From Methylocystis sp. ATCC 49242 (GTDB lineage: Bacteria > Pseudomonadota > Alphaproteobacteria > Rhizobiales > Beijerinckiaceae), in contig NZ_KE124774.1 in assembly GCF_000188155.2 (NCBI RefSeq), positions 470,736 through 534,735 on the forward strand: 64,000 nt of DNA. Reading direction: 5' to 3'. Under the pieces are notes generated by a model, which saw only the letters and a program-made list of their open reading frames with translations, did no database searches and was not told the origin of the DNA. The position numbers and the translations under genes are program-made. Shown piece by piece: positions 1-9,241 of the stretch (position 1 is its first letter; each line of letters begins with the position of its first letter).

Positions 1-519
1 AGTTTCCTCATCCGGGTCTACGCATGGATCGCGCTCCTGAAAGATGAGGGCCTCATCAACAATGCGCTGATCGCGCTAGGCTTGATCAATGCGCCGATCG
101 AGATGTTCGCCACGCGCGGCGCCGTCGTCGTTGGCATCGTATATTCGTATCTGCCCTTCATGCTGCTCCCGATTTATGCGGCGCTGGAGCAGCAGGACGC
201 GACATTGCGCGAAGCGGCGGCCGATCTCGGCGCTTCGCCCGCGCAAGTGTTTCTGCGCGTCACCCTGCCGCTCTCGCGGGACGGCGTCATCGCCGGCGCG
301 CTTCTCGTTTTCATTCCCGCTGTGGGAGAATTCGTCATTCCCGATCTTCTCGGCGGCTCCGACACGCTGATGATAGGCCGCACCCTCTGGAACGACTTCT
401 TCGCCAATCACGACTGGCCGGCTGCGTCAGCCGCCGCCATCGTGCTCGTCAGCCTGCTGATCATCCCGTTGCTGCTGTGGGAGCGCGCGCGGCTGAAGGA
501 AGAGGGGGAGAGCCAATGA
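1..519 (+). CDS. potH: Polyamine ABC transporter permease, PotH type (5' end outside window)
   Basis: Inner-membrane permease of a spermidine/putrescine-type ABC importer. The reading frame is open from base 1, so the start lies upstream and only about the C-terminal 172 residues are present. The visible part has the permease EAA loop (EAAADLGASPAQVFLRVTLP, then a conserved Gly), where the ATPase docks, followed by two membrane segments. The next gene starts inside this gene's stop codon (ATGA overlap), so the two permease genes should be translationally coupled. Family membership is clear. The substrate (putrescine, spermidine or a related amine) is inferred from similarity to PotH, because the binding protein and ATPase genes are outside the window. 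Confidence 0.9.
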   Translation, partial: SFLIRVYAWIALLKDEGLINNALIALGLINAPIEMFATRGAVVVGIVYSYLPFMLLPIYAALEQQDATLREAAADLGASPAQVFLRVTLPLSRDGVIAGALLVFIPAVGEFVIPDLLGGSDTLMIGRTLWNDFFANHDWPAASAAAIVLVSLLIIPLLLWERARLKEEGESQ

Positions 520-1310
520 CGGCGACGGCCTCCCGTCTCGCGCGTCGCTCGGTTCTTCTCGCGGGCTTTGTTTTCCTTTACGCGCCGATCGTCATACTGG
601 CGGTCATGAGCTTCAACGCCTCGCGGCTCGTCTCGGTCTGGGGCGGTTTCTCGACGAAGTGGTATGTGGCGCTGCTCGAAAATGATCGGCTCATCGACTC
701 TGCCAAAGTCAGCCTCGCAGCGGCAACATTGTCCGCGGCGGTCGCAACATTTCTTGGCCTGCTGGCAGCGATAGCTCTCGCGCGTTTCGGCGCCTTTCGC
801 TCGCGTATGCTGTTCTTCGGCGCGATTCACGCGCCGCTGGTGTTGCCGGAGGTGGTGCTGGGCCTCGCGCTTCTGACATGTTTCGTCGCCCTCGGCGTCG
901 GCCGCGGCTTTACGACTCTCGTCATCGGCCATGTGACCTTCACCATGTGCTTCACCACGGTCGCCATTCTCGCCGCGCTGCGCGGCTGTGATCCGACGCT
1001 GGAGGAGGCGGCGATGGATCTCGGCGCGACGCCGGTCAAGGCTTTCATCCTCGTCGCATTGCCGCAGATCGCTCCGGCGGTCGCTAGCGCCTTTCTCCTG
1101 GCGTTCACCCTCTCGCTCGACGATCTCGTCATCGCGAGCTTTGCCGCCGGTCCGGGCGCGACGACATTGCCGATGCGCATCTATTCGCAGGTGCGGCTCG
1201 GCGTGTCGCCGCAGATCAACGCGATTTCCACGCTGCTGCTCGGGCTCGTGGCCATGGCGTTGGGGCTCTCTGCGCTCGCCATGCGCGCGGGGCGGCGGCG
1301 AGGATTGTGA
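516..1310 (+). CDS. potI: Polyamine ABC transporter permease, PotI type
   Basis: Second inner-membrane permease of the same importer, 264 residues, the usual length for PotI. Start chosen at the ATG that overlaps the potH stop, with a GGGGGAG ribosome site just before it; an upstream in-frame extension would lie wholly inside potH. About six hydrophobic segments are visible. The EAA loop is at about residue 170 (EEAAMDLGATPVKAFILVALP region), and a Leu/Asp-rich segment typical of PotI (SLDDLVIASF) follows. It should pair with the upstream permease to form the heterodimeric channel. Family call is firm; the exact transported amine is not visible in the sequence. Confidence 0.9.
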   Translation: MTATASRLARRSVLLAGFVFLYAPIVILAVMSFNASRLVSVWGGFSTKWYVALLENDRLIDSAKVSLAAATLSAAVATFLGLLAAIALARFGAFRSRMLFFGAIHAPLVLPEVVLGLALLTCFVALGVGRGFTTLVIGHVTFTMCFTTVAILAALRGCDPTLEEAAMDLGATPVKAFILVALPQIAPAVASAFLLAFTLSLDDLVIASFAAGPGATTLPMRIYSQVRLGVSPQINAISTLLLGLVAMALGLSALAMRAGRRRGL

Positions 1311-1338
1311 CGGGCCTCCGCCGCCCCACATAGCGGAT

Positions 1339-1887
1339 ATGGCTTTCAACTGGTTTGCTTCCTTACCCAATTTCATCACCATCGCCCGGCTGGTGCTTAC
1401 GCCTGCCGCAATTTCCTTCATCGTCGACGAAAATTGGCGGATGGCCTTCGCGATCTTCGCAACGGCGGCGGCGTCGGACGCGCTCGACGGCTGGCTCGCG
1501 CGGACCTTCCGCCTTCAGTCGGAACTCGGCGCGATACTGGATCCCATCGCGGACAAGGCGCTGATCGTCTCGATCTATGTGTCGCTCGCCATTCTCGGGG
1601 TGTTGCCGTCCTGGCTGACGATCATGGTGGTGTCACGGGACGTGATGATCATTGGCGCGGTCGTGATCTCCTGGCTGATGTCGCGGCCGGTGAAGGTGCA
1701 GCCGCACCTCGCCTCCAAGGCCACCACGGCGGCGCAACTCGCGCTTGCGGGCGTCGTTCTCGCGGGCAAGGCCTTCGGAGAGCAATTCTTTCTGTTGGAT
1801 GCGGGGCTTGTCGGGCTCGTCGCCGCATTGACCGTTGCTTCAACCGCTGTCTATCTGTGGCTGTGGTTCCAGCACATGAGGCCGTGA
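1339..1887 (+). CDS. CDP-alcohol phosphatidyltransferase family protein (PgsA-like)
   Basis: Integral membrane enzyme of phospholipid synthesis that transfers a phosphatidyl group from CDP-diacylglycerol to an alcohol. The full family signature is present: D47-x2-D50-G51-x2-A54-R55-x8-G64-x3-D68-x3-D72, whose aspartates bind the metal ions and the CDP moiety. The protein has 182 residues, short but normal for PgsA/Pgs-like members, with several membrane helices. Start at ATG 1339, where similarity to family N-termini begins (NFITIARLVLTP). It is followed after 3 bp by an AI-2E family gene and probably shares its transcript. The alcohol is not certain: glycerol-3-phosphate (PgsA) is the most likely, but cardiolipin or other headgroup synthases share this signature. 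Confidence 0.88.
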   Translation: MAFNWFASLPNFITIARLVLTPAAISFIVDENWRMAFAIFATAAASDALDGWLARTFRLQSELGAILDPIADKALIVSIYVSLAILGVLPSWLTIMVVSRDVMIIGAVVISWLMSRPVKVQPHLASKATTAAQLALAGVVLAGKAFGEQFFLLDAGLVGLVAALTVASTAVYLWLWFQHMRP

Positions 1888-1890
1888 AAG

Positions 1891-3138
1891 ATGGCGAAGC
1901 AGGTGGACCTGGCGGCGAGCGGCCGTCACGGCGCGGGTGAAGCGGCGCATATGCCCCCGGTCGACGCTCCGGCCGAGGGGGCGACGGCCAACGGTCCGGA
2001 GGTCCGGGCTGTCAAATGGGCGGGCCTCAGTCTGGAGCGGCAACTCATGCTCTGGGGCCTCTCATTCGTCGGGCTCGCCGCAATTCTCTATTTCCTCAGC
2101 CCCGTGCTTGCGCCTTTCGTCGCCGGTACGGCGCTCGGCTATCTGCTCGATCCCGTCGCCGACCGCATGCAGCGCTGGGGCGTCTCACGGCTCGGCGCAG
2201 CGTTGATCCTGCTTGCGGGATTCATCGCCTTCGTCGTCACGGCGCTCATCATCCTGCTGCCAATCCTGTCGCACCAGTTGGCCGGCTTCATCACCGCGCT
2301 GCCGGGCTATTTGCAGACCCTGCATGGGCTCGTCACTGAATGGAGCTCGAGTTTCACCAGCGAATATATCAACGAGTGGCTTCAGAAATACGGGTTGGGA
2401 GCGGCCGGCGCCTCTTTCGACGCGCAAAAATATTTCAATGATCTCGCCAGTCAGGGCGCCGCGTTGATCGGAGATTTCCTGAAGTCGCTCGTGTGGCGCG
2501 GCTACGCGCTGATCAATGTGGTGTCTCTCATCGTCATCACGCCGGTCGTGGCCTTTTACATGCTGCTCGACTGGGACCACATGGTCGAGATCATCGACGA
2601 TCTCATTCCGCCGCGCCATCGCGACGACGTGCGGATGCTGGCGCGCGACATCGACCGTGCGCTGGCGGGTTTCGTGCGCGGCCAGTCGCTCGTCTGCCTC
2701 TTCCTCGGCGTGTGGTATGCGGTGGGCCTGTCGGCGATCGGGCTGAACTTCGGATTCCTGATCGGCGTTATCGCGGGCATCCTCAGCTTCATCCCGTATG
2801 TCGGCTCGATCACCGCCTTCGTGTTCTCCATCATCATCTCGATCGTTCAGGCGTGGCCGCACATCAATCTGCCGATCGAGGCGGTGGCGATCGTCACGAC
2901 CGGCCTCATCATGGACGGCTATGTGCTTTCGCCGCGTCTCGTCGGCGCCTCGGTCGGCCTGCACCCGGTGTGGATCATGTTCGCCTTGCTCGCCTTCGGC
3001 GCCCTGTTCGGCTTCACGGGTCTGATCATCGCGGTGCCGACGGCGGCGGCGCTCGGCGCCATCATGCGCTTCCTGGCCCGCCGCTACCGCGCGAGCGCGC
3101 TCTATCGCGAGCGGTCCTACGCGCACGACAGGGCCTAG
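1891..3138 (+). CDS. AI-2E family transporter (PerM-like, former UPF0118)
   Basis: Polytopic inner-membrane protein of 415 residues. It has the family's arrangement: a hydrophilic N-terminal tail of about 45 residues, two helices, a long periplasmic-type loop (about residues 110-190) and then a block of five to six helices carrying conserved Gly/Pro motifs such as FIPYVGSITA and VGLHPVWI. Family members include autoinducer-2 exporters and Na+/H+ antiporters, so substrate cannot be stated. It lies 3 bp after the phosphatidyltransferase gene and 5 bp before the HdaA-like gene, a tight same-strand block often seen in Rhizobiales. The start is the first ATG; a later start is possible because the first 40 residues are low-complexity. 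Confidence 0.85.
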   Translation: MAKQVDLAASGRHGAGEAAHMPPVDAPAEGATANGPEVRAVKWAGLSLERQLMLWGLSFVGLAAILYFLSPVLAPFVAGTALGYLLDPVADRMQRWGVSRLGAALILLAGFIAFVVTALIILLPILSHQLAGFITALPGYLQTLHGLVTEWSSSFTSEYINEWLQKYGLGAAGASFDAQKYFNDLASQGAALIGDFLKSLVWRGYALINVVSLIVITPVVAFYMLLDWDHMVEIIDDLIPPRHRDDVRMLARDIDRALAGFVRGQSLVCLFLGVWYAVGLSAIGLNFGFLIGVIAGILSFIPYVGSITAFVFSIIISIVQAWPHINLPIEAVAIVTTGLIMDGYVLSPRLVGASVGLHPVWIMFALLAFGALFGFTGLIIAVPTAAALGAIMRFLARRYRASALYRERSYAHDRA

Positions 3139-3143
3139 GCGGG

Positions 3144-3848
3144 ATGGTCGCCGGCGCCCGCGGTCCGGCGCAGCTTCCGCTGGAGCTGCCCGTTGAACCG
3201 CGCTTCGGTCGTGATGATTTCCTTCCCGCCGCCTGCAATCGGGCGGCGCTCGCCATGGTCGAGCGCTGGCCGGACTGGCCGGACCGCATCCTTTCGCTGA
3301 TCGGTCCGCCGGGCAGCGGCAAGAGCCATTTGCTCGCCATCTGGGCCGAAAGCGCCGGGGCCTTGCGCGTCGACCCCGTGACCTTGCCGACGCTGGAGGC
3401 GCTCAACGCGGCGGCGCCGGCGGCGATCGTGATCGACGACGTCGACCGCGTGAGGGACGAGACGGCGCTGTTCCACCTGCTCAACTTCGCTGTCGAGCAT
3501 CGCGTTTTCCTTCTGATGAGCGCCAGCCGCCGGCCGCGCCCGGAGGACGTGCGGCTCCCCGACCTATTGTCACGCCTTCGTCGCGCGCCTGTGGTGGAGA
3601 TCGGCGCGCCGGACGATGAACTGATGCGCGCGGTGCTTGAAAAGCTCTTTCGGGACAGGCAGTTGATAGTAGATGAGCCCGCCTTGGCCTATGTGTCGCT
3701 GCGGCTGGAGCGCTCTCTCGACGCCGCCCGCGCCCTTGTCGCGGCGCTCGACCGCGAGGCGCTGGCGCGACGTCGGCCGATAACCCGGGCGCTGGCGGCC
3801 GAGGTGATGGAGCGCTTTTCCGACCATGCGGCGGGAAGCGAAGAATAG
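3144..3848 (+). CDS. hdaA: DnaA-related regulatory ATPase (HdaA/Hda-like)
   Basis: AAA+ protein of 234 residues resembling DnaA domains I/III without the DNA-binding domain, as in Hda/HdaA, which stimulates hydrolysis of DnaA-bound ATP at the replisome and so prevents re-initiation. Visible features are the N-terminal LPLELPVEPRF segment (clamp-binding-type motif LPLEL), a Walker A loop GPPGSGKSH at residues 54-62, and a Walker B-like stretch AIVIDDVDRV. The second half corresponds to the AAA+ lid. Start is ATG 3144, 5 bp after the AI-2E gene. Gene order with downstream ppk and ppx agrees with many alphaproteobacterial genomes (from memory). Alternative name: DnaA regulatory inactivator. Confidence 0.85.
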   Translation: MVAGARGPAQLPLELPVEPRFGRDDFLPAACNRAALAMVERWPDWPDRILSLIGPPGSGKSHLLAIWAESAGALRVDPVTLPTLEALNAAAPAAIVIDDVDRVRDETALFHLLNFAVEHRVFLLMSASRRPRPEDVRLPDLLSRLRRAPVVEIGAPDDELMRAVLEKLFRDRQLIVDEPALAYVSLRLERSLDAARALVAALDREALARRRPITRALAAEVMERFSDHAAGSEE

Positions 3849-3920
3849 CCGCAGGCGCAACTTCCGCCTGCCGCCGTGGGCGCCGATATGGCATGATGAC
3901 TCAAAAGGCGGGACAGCGGC

Positions 3921-6143
3921 ATGTCGACAAACACACGAAGCAAACCCGAGCGCAGCGAGGCTGAAGTAGTGGTCGCCAATATCGAAGTCATGGATCCTGC
4001 GGGCGAAATTCTGGAGCATCCCGAAGAACTCGCGACGTCCCCATTGCGCTTCATCAATCGCGAATTGTCCTGGCTCGAATTCAATCGCCGCGTTCTGGAG
4101 GAGGCGTCGAACCGCAACCATCCGTTGCTCGAACAGCTCCGCTTCCTGTCCATCTCAGCGAACAATCTCGACGAATTCTTCATGGTGCGCGTCGCGGGCC
4201 TTCGCGGCCAGATACGCTCCGGCATGACCGCTCTTTCGCAGGACGGGCTGACTCCCGCCGAGCAGCTCGCCAAGATCACCGAGCGCGCCGCGCGGCTCAC
4301 CAATGAGCAATTGCGCCGCTGGCGTGAGCTGCGGCGTGAAATCGAAGAAGTCGGCATCGCCATAGTGGAGCCGGCCGACGTCTCGAAGGCGGATCGCGAG
4401 TGGCTGGAGGAGCACTTCCTCAATCGCATATTCCCGGTGCTGACGCCGCTCGCCGTCGATCCGGCGCATCCCTTTCCCTTCATCCCCAATCTCGGATTTA
4501 CACTCGCGCTGGAGCTGATCCGGCCCGGCGACCGCAAGACGCTTCAGGCGCTGGTGCGTTTGCCCCCGAAGGTCGAACGTTTCGTGCATCTGCCGAGCGC
4601 GGGCGGCGCGCGCGAGCGTTACATGTTGCTCGAAACGCTGATAGCGATGAACGCGCAGCGCCTCTTTCCGGGCTATCTGTTGCGCGGGCAGGGGCTCTTC
4701 CGTGTCATCCGCGACAGCGACCTCGAAGTCGAGGAGGAAGCCGAAGACCTCGTGCTGCTCTTCGAGACCGCGCTGAAGCGGCGTCGCCGCGGGTCGGTGA
4801 TCCGTCTCGAGGTCGCCGCCGACATGCCGGAGACGCTGCGCGCGCTTGTCGCCGACGAACTCGATGTGGGGCCGAACGAGATTTTCGAGATCGACGGCAT
4901 GCTGGCGCTCAACGATCTCTCCGAACTCGTCGCGCTCGATCGGCCCGATCTGAAGTTCAAGCCATATAATCCGCGCTTTCCGGAACGCGTGCGTGACAAT
5001 GGCGGCGACCTGTTTCAGGCGATCAAGCAGAAGGATCTCGCCGTTCACCATCCATATGAGTCGTTCGACGTCGTCGTGCAGTTTCTTCAGCAGGCGGCGC
5101 GTGATCCGAATGTCATCGCGATCAAGCAGACGCTCTATCGCACCTCGAATAACAGCCCGATCGTGCGCGCTCTGGCCGAGGCCGCGGAAGCCGGCAAATC
5201 CGTCACTGCGCTCGTCGAACTGAAAGCGCGCTTCGACGAGGAAGCCAACATCCGCTGGGCGCGCGATCTCGAACGTGCGGGCGCGCAAGTCGTTTTCGGC
5301 TTCATCGAACTCAAGACGCACGCCAAACTGTCGATGGTCGTGCGTCGCGAGGGCTCGGGGCTCGTCACTTACTGCCATATCGGCACGGGCAATTATCATC
5401 CCGTCACCGCGCGTATTTACACCGATATCTCGGTCTTCACCGCCGATCCGGTGATTGGGCGGGACGTGTCGCGCATCTTCAATTACATTACCGGCTACGC
5501 CGAGCCTGCGGGGCTCGAACGCATGGCTGTTTCGCCGATCTCGCTGAAAAAAAAGCTGCTCGAACATATTCAGCAGGAGATAGATTTCGTGAAGGCCGGC
5601 AAGCCCGGCGTGATATGGGCGAAGTGCAACGCGCTCGTCGATCCCGAAATCATCGACGCGCTTTACGCGGCGTCGAAAGAAGGCGTCTCGATCGATCTCA
5701 TCGTGCGGGGAATATGCTGTCTGCGGCCCGGCGTTCAGGGGATATCGGAAAACATTCGCGTGAAATCGATCGTCGGGCGCTTTCTGGAGCACGCGCGCGT
5801 CTATGCCTTCGGCGCAGGGCATCCGCTGCCGCATTCGCGCGCGCAGGTTTATATCTCCTCCGCTGATCTTATGCCGCGCAATCTCGACCGGCGCGTCGAG
5901 TCGCTGATGCCGATCACCAATCCCACCGTGCATCAACAATTGCTCGATCAGATCATGCTCGCAAATCTCATGGACAATGAGCAGAGCTATCGTCTGTTGC
6001 CCGATGGCTCGTCGCAACGCATCACGCCGCCGGAAGGCGAGGAACGCTTCAACGCACATAAATATTTCATGACTCATCCGAGCCTGTCGGGCCGGGGCAA
6101 GTCGCTGAAGGACTGGCGCCCGCGTTCGTTGCTGAAGCGTTAG
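3921..6143 (+). CDS. ppk1: Polyphosphate kinase 1
   Basis: Cytoplasmic enzyme that makes inorganic polyphosphate from ATP. It has 740 residues, slightly longer than the roughly 690-700 usual, because of an N-terminal tail of about 35 residues. Domains in order: N-terminal domain (from [20 protein letters not shown]), head domain, then two phospholipase-D-like catalytic domains. The candidate phospho-accepting His is H467 in THAKLSMVV, and the second catalytic His is H638 in [20 protein letters not shown] lies between. Downstream, 4 bp away, is the Ppx/GppA gene, so synthesis and breakdown of polyphosphate are probably co-transcribed. Start is ATG 3921, which follows a GGGACAG-type weak ribosome site. 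Confidence 0.97.
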   Translation: MSTNTRSKPERSEAEVVVANIEVMDPAGEILEHPEELATSPLRFINRELSWLEFNRRVLEEASNRNHPLLEQLRFLSISANNLDEFFMVRVAGLRGQIRSGMTALSQDGLTPAEQLAKITERAARLTNEQLRRWRELRREIEEVGIAIVEPADVSKADREWLEEHFLNRIFPVLTPLAVDPAHPFPFIPNLGFTLALELIRPGDRKTLQALVRLPPKVERFVHLPSAGGARERYMLLETLIAMNAQRLFPGYLLRGQGLFRVIRDSDLEVEEEAEDLVLLFETALKRRRRGSVIRLEVAADMPETLRALVADELDVGPNEIFEIDGMLALNDLSELVALDRPDLKFKPYNPRFPERVRDNGGDLFQAIKQKDLAVHHPYESFDVVVQFLQQAARDPNVIAIKQTLYRTSNNSPIVRALAEAAEAGKSVTALVELKARFDEEANIRWARDLERAGAQVVFGFIELKTHAKLSMVVRREGSGLVTYCHIGTGNYHPVTARIYTDISVFTADPVIGRDVSRIFNYITGYAEPAGLERMAVSPISLKKKLLEHIQQEIDFVKAGKPGVIWAKCNALVDPEIIDALYAASKEGVSIDLIVRGICCLRPGVQGISENIRVKSIVGRFLEHARVYAFGAGHPLPHSRAQVYISSADLMPRNLDRRVESLMPITNPTVHQQLLDQIMLANLMDNEQSYRLLPDGSSQRITPPEGEERFNAHKYFMTHPSLSGRGKSLKDWRPRSLLKR

Positions 6144-6147
6144 AAAA

Positions 6148-7683
6148 ATGCTCAAGGGCTTTCTTCGTTCACGCGCCGAGCCGGTCGCTCCGGTGAAAAT
6201 CGAGGCGGCGCCGGTCGCGATCGTCGACATCGGCTCCAACTCGGTGCGTCTGGTCGTCTATCAGGCGCTGTCGCGCGCGCCGACGCCGCTCTTCAACGAG
6301 AAGGCGATGTGCGGTCTCGGCAAAGGCGTTGTCACGACAGGCCGGCTGCCGGAGGACGGCGTCGACAAGGCGCTGAAAGCGCTGCGCCGCTATCGTGCGC
6401 TTTGCGATACGATGGGCGTCGGGGATATCGAGGTCATCGCCACGGCGGCCGCGCGAGACGCGGAAAATGGCCCCGCCTTTCTCGACGCCGCGCGCGCCGC
6501 GATACGCAATGACATCACGCTGCTCTCGGGGCGGCGCGAGGCGGAGCTCTCGGCGCTTGGCGTCGTCTCCGCCGTGCACGAGCCCAATGGCGTGGTCGGC
6601 GACCTCGGCGGCGGCTCGCTTGAACTTATCGACGTCAAGGGCGACCAGCTGGGCAAGGGCGTCACGCTGCCGCTCGGCGGTCTGGCCCTGATGGACGCCT
6701 CGCGCCGCTCGACGCGCGACGCCACGCGTATCGCGCGCAAGGCCATCGCCGACGCCAAGCCGCTCGAACATCTCAAGGGCCGCACATTCTACGCCGTCGG
6801 CGGCACCTGGCGCTCGCTCGCCAAGCTGCACATGCGTCAGCGCAACTATCCGCTGGGCGTGATGCACAACTATCGCATACAGACCAGCGAGGCCGCCGAC
6901 TTCGCCGAACTTGTCGAGCATGTCGACAGCGAGGCGATCGGCGACATCAACGTCGTCTCCACGGCTCGCCGGCCGCTGCTGGCGTACGGCGCCATCGTGC
7001 TCGACGAGATCATACGTCGCGCCAAGCCGCGTGAAATCGTCATCTCTGCGGCCGGCGTGCGCGAAGGCATGTTGTTCGAGAGACTGCCAGAGGCGGAGCG
7101 TCGCGTCGATCCGCTGCTTTCGGCCTCGCGCGAACTCGAAGCCACATTCGCGCGGGCGCCGGGCTATGGCGACGATCTCATCGCCTGGACCGATGACTTC
7201 ATGCGGTCGGGAGCGATCGACGAGACGCCCGAGGAAAAGCGGCTGCGCCATGCGGCGTGTCTGCTATCCGACATCGCCTGGCGGGCGCATCCGGAATATC
7301 GCGCACAACGAGCGATGAATGTCGTGACGCAGGGGCCGTTCGTGTCGATCGACCATCCTGGCCGCGCATATTTGTCGCTCGCCATCGTGCTGCGACACGA
7401 AGGGCCGGACGGCGGCGAGGGGGTCGCGACGATTCGCAGCCTGTTGACGACGCGGCTTTTCCTGCGCGCGCGCGTGCTCGGCGCGGCGATGCGCGTCGGC
7501 TATCTGGTGTCTGCGTCCATTCCGGGCGTCCTGCCGCGCACGACGATGCGACTCACCAAAGGCGCGCTGGTTCTGACGTTGCCGCAGGACTTTGCCGATC
7601 TCGCCAGCGACCGCGTGCTCAACCGGCTGAAGGCGCTCGGCCGCTTGATGGGCGTGGACGGCGTGATCGAGATCGCGCCGTAA
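6148..7683 (+). CDS. ppx: Exopolyphosphatase / Ppx-GppA family phosphatase
   Basis: Cytoplasmic phosphatase that removes terminal phosphates from polyphosphate and, in some members, pppGpp. 511 residues. The actin-like ATPase fold is shown by the phosphate 1 motif DIGSNSVRLVVY (about residue 27) and the phosphate 2 motif GDLGGGSLEL (about residue 150). The C-terminal half resembles the HD-type domain of long Ppx proteins. The gene follows ppk1 by 4 bp, which supports a polyphosphate role. Its stop codon abuts the end of the convergent reductase gene on the other strand without any gap, so there is no room for a classical terminator between them. Confidence 0.95.
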   Translation: MLKGFLRSRAEPVAPVKIEAAPVAIVDIGSNSVRLVVYQALSRAPTPLFNEKAMCGLGKGVVTTGRLPEDGVDKALKALRRYRALCDTMGVGDIEVIATAAARDAENGPAFLDAARAAIRNDITLLSGRREAELSALGVVSAVHEPNGVVGDLGGGSLELIDVKGDQLGKGVTLPLGGLALMDASRRSTRDATRIARKAIADAKPLEHLKGRTFYAVGGTWRSLAKLHMRQRNYPLGVMHNYRIQTSEAADFAELVEHVDSEAIGDINVVSTARRPLLAYGAIVLDEIIRRAKPREIVISAAGVREGMLFERLPEAERRVDPLLSASRELEATFARAPGYGDDLIAWTDDFMRSGAIDETPEEKRLRHAACLLSDIAWRAHPEYRAQRAMNVVTQGPFVSIDHPGRAYLSLAIVLRHEGPDGGEGVATIRSLLTTRLFLRARVLGAAMRVGYLVSASIPGVLPRTTMRLTKGALVLTLPQDFADLASDRVLNRLKALGRLMGVDGVIEIAP

Positions 7684-8640
7684 TCAGCCCGTTGGCGTGA
7701 AGGCGTCCGAACGGATGCTTTTCAGGCTCGCGCCGCGCATGAAGAGTTCGCGCTTCAGGCGCTTCACGAGATTTTCGCCGCCACAAAGAAAAAAGGCCGA
7801 ATCAGCAAGATTGGTCTCCGACTCCAGCGCCACCGCCGCGACGTCTCCGCCTAGCGGCGCATCGGGGTCCAGCGCGCAGGGGCGGTAGACGACATTGTCG
7901 CGCGCCACGGCCAGCGCCTCGAGATCGTCGTGCAGGTAAAGACCCTTGCTGTCGCGCGCGCCGTGATAGAGGCGGATCGGCCCGCGATGGCCGCTGCGCA
8001 GGGCGTCGCGTAGCACGCCATAGAGCGGCGCGAGGCCAGTGCCGGCGCCGATCAGCACCAGCGGCTGATCGGATTCGACGCCCTCATAAAAGCATGTGCC
8101 CGAAGGGCCGGCGACGTGGACGCTGTGGCCGGGGGCGAGCGACTCCATAAGATGCCGGCTCATGCGGCCGTTCTGATGCAGGCGGATGTGCATTTCGAGG
8201 AATGGGTCTTCCTCGGGATGGCTGGCGAGCGAATAGTGGCGCCTGAGATCGTCCGCGGCGATCAATTCGAGAAACTGGCCGGGGCGGTAGGAGAAGCCGT
8301 CCGTCTCCACGCGCAGCCGCACGATGTCATGCGAAAGCTGTTCGATCGAGCGCACGGTTGCGTCGAGGCGCGCGCCGATGTCGTCGGGCCTCACAATGGT
8401 GAGCGGCGTCTTGAGCTCGCAGACGCAGGGAAGAAAATAGCCGAGCGCCTTCTGCGCATCGGAGAGGCCGACCTGCGACTCTGGTGGCGGCGCGCCCTCG
8501 ATGGCGCGATGGGTGCACGTCTGGCAGTGGCCGGAACGGCAGGAGCTGGGCGCGTCAATTCCGGCGCGAAGCAGCGCTTCGAGAACGGTCTCGCCCGGCG
8601 CAATGGCTACCGGGCGATCCTCGTAGGTCAGCAGCGACAA
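7684..8640 (-). CDS. Ferredoxin-FAD-NAD(P)H oxidoreductase, likely electron donor to the adjacent haemoglobin
   Basis: Soluble reductase of 318 residues. The N-terminal plant-type [2Fe-2S] domain has C34-x4-C39-x2-C42 and C72. It is followed by an FAD domain with the RxYS signature (RHYSLAS, about residue 134) and an NAD(P) domain (GAGTGLAPL; C-terminal FFLCGGENLV). This order is that of the phenol hydroxylase / methane monooxygenase reductase / CDP-glucoseen reductase group. It starts 5 bp after the stop of the truncated haemoglobin gene on the same strand, so both should be on one mRNA driven from the NsrR-box promoter. I infer that it re-reduces the haemoglobin in NO dioxygenation; a partner for another oxygenase cannot be excluded. 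Confidence 0.85.
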   Translation of the reverse strand: MSLLTYEDRPVAIAPGETVLEALLRAGIDAPSSCRSGHCQTCTHRAIEGAPPPESQVGLSDAQKALGYFLPCVCELKTPLTIVRPDDIGARLDATVRSIEQLSHDIVRLRVETDGFSYRPGQFLELIAADDLRRHYSLASHPEEDPFLEMHIRLHQNGRMSRHLMESLAPGHSVHVAGPSGTCFYEGVESDQPLVLIGAGTGLAPLYGVLRDALRSGHRGPIRLYHGARDSKGLYLHDDLEALAVARDNVVYRPCALDPDAPLGGDVAAVALESETNLADSAFFLCGGENLVKRLKRELFMRGASLKSIRSDAFTPTG

Positions 8641-8645
8641 GGCCG

Positions 8646-9011
8646 TCAGCGATTCAGGACGTCGTCGCGGACGGAATTGGCGAGCGCCGCCACCGCCTGC
8701 ACGTCTTTCTCCGCAACGCCGAGCTGGCGCAGCGTGCCGTTCAGGTTTTCAATCACCGCGTCGACATGCGAGTCGTTGAGGCCCTGGGCGACGAGGTGCT
8801 TGTGGGCGTTGCGCATATCGAGACCGGTGTAGTTGTTCGGTCCGCCAAACACCATGGTGAGGAACGCCTTCTGCTTGGCGGCCTGCTTCTCCATGTCCAC
8901 GCCTTCGAAGAACTTGGCGATGCGGCCATCGGCGAGAACGCGGCGATAGAAGATGTCGACTGCAGCGTTGACGGCCGGTTCGCCGCCGAGACGTTCATAA
9001 AGGCTGGACAT
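8646..9011 (-). CDS. glbN: Group I truncated haemoglobin
   Basis: Haem protein of 121 residues, typical for group I (TrHb1/GlbN). Visible landmarks are the N-terminal LYERLGG helix, Tyr B10 in IFYRRVL, the FFEGVDM segment, KQKAFLTMVFGGP with the E-helix glutamine, and the proximal His in AHKHL. Family members bind O2 and NO and can oxidise NO to nitrate when supplied with electrons. The start (ATG, reverse strand, 9011) is fixed by a near-perfect AGGAGG ribosome site 9 bases upstream; longer in-frame versions run into the operator. It is the first gene of a two-gene operon with the downstream ferredoxin-type reductase and faces nsrR across a 345-bp gap. Confidence 0.95.
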   Translation of the reverse strand: MSSLYERLGGEPAVNAAVDIFYRRVLADGRIAKFFEGVDMEKQAAKQKAFLTMVFGGPNNYTGLDMRNAHKHLVAQGLNDSHVDAVIENLNGTLRQLGVAEKDVQAVAALANSVRDDVLNR

Positions 9012-9027
9012 TTGGACGCTCCTCCTA

Positions 9028-9050
9028 AAGAAGTATTTTTGATACTCCTT
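9028..9050 (-). promoter_or_regulatory. Predicted NsrR operator of the haemoglobin operon
   Basis: A 23-bp inverted repeat read on the reverse strand as AAGGAGTAT, five bases, ATACTTCTT. The halves match at 8 of 9 positions, and the layout (9-5-9, AAG...GTAT / ATAC...CTT) agrees with the known NsrR consensus AAGATGTAT-N5-ATACATCTT. It lies directly downstream of a -10 box and just before the ribosome site of the haemoglobin gene, where a bound repressor would block transcription. A gene with NsrR residues is divergent at 9357. Confidence 0.8.
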
Positions 9051-9077
9051 TTTAGCCCGTCTGTGGAATCTTTGCAA
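9049..9077 (-). promoter_or_regulatory. Predicted sigma-70-type promoter of the haemoglobin operon
   Basis: On the reverse strand a -35 hexamer TTGCAA (9072-9077) is separated by exactly 17 bp from a -10 hexamer TAAAAA (9049-9054). Each matches 4 of 6 consensus bases. The predicted transcription start then falls inside the NsrR box at 9028-9050, so the arrangement fits simple repression. Confidence 0.55.
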
Positions 9078-9241
9078 GAAGGGGATATTTCAAGGCGGTC
9101 ATGTTTTATGTAACGGAGGAGTTCGGAAGGGGTGGCCGGAGACATTCAGCGTCACGTCCTCAACTTTATGTTGTCCGGCAGTTGCGAATCTTGTCGCGCC
9201 TCAGCATTTCAAATTGTTGTGATCGAAAACCCCGCTCTCGT

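Noticed and set aside
408-1421. Open frame antisense to the potH/potI region (337 codons)
   Set aside because: Low-complexity Arg/Glu-rich product, overlaps two clear permease genes, no ribosome site.
4155-6239. Long open frame antisense to ppk1 (694 codons)
   Set aside because: The forward strand encodes a complete Ppk1 with catalytic His residues. In DNA this GC-rich, antisense frames stay open by codon bias; the reverse translation is Arg/Asp-rich with no family motifs.
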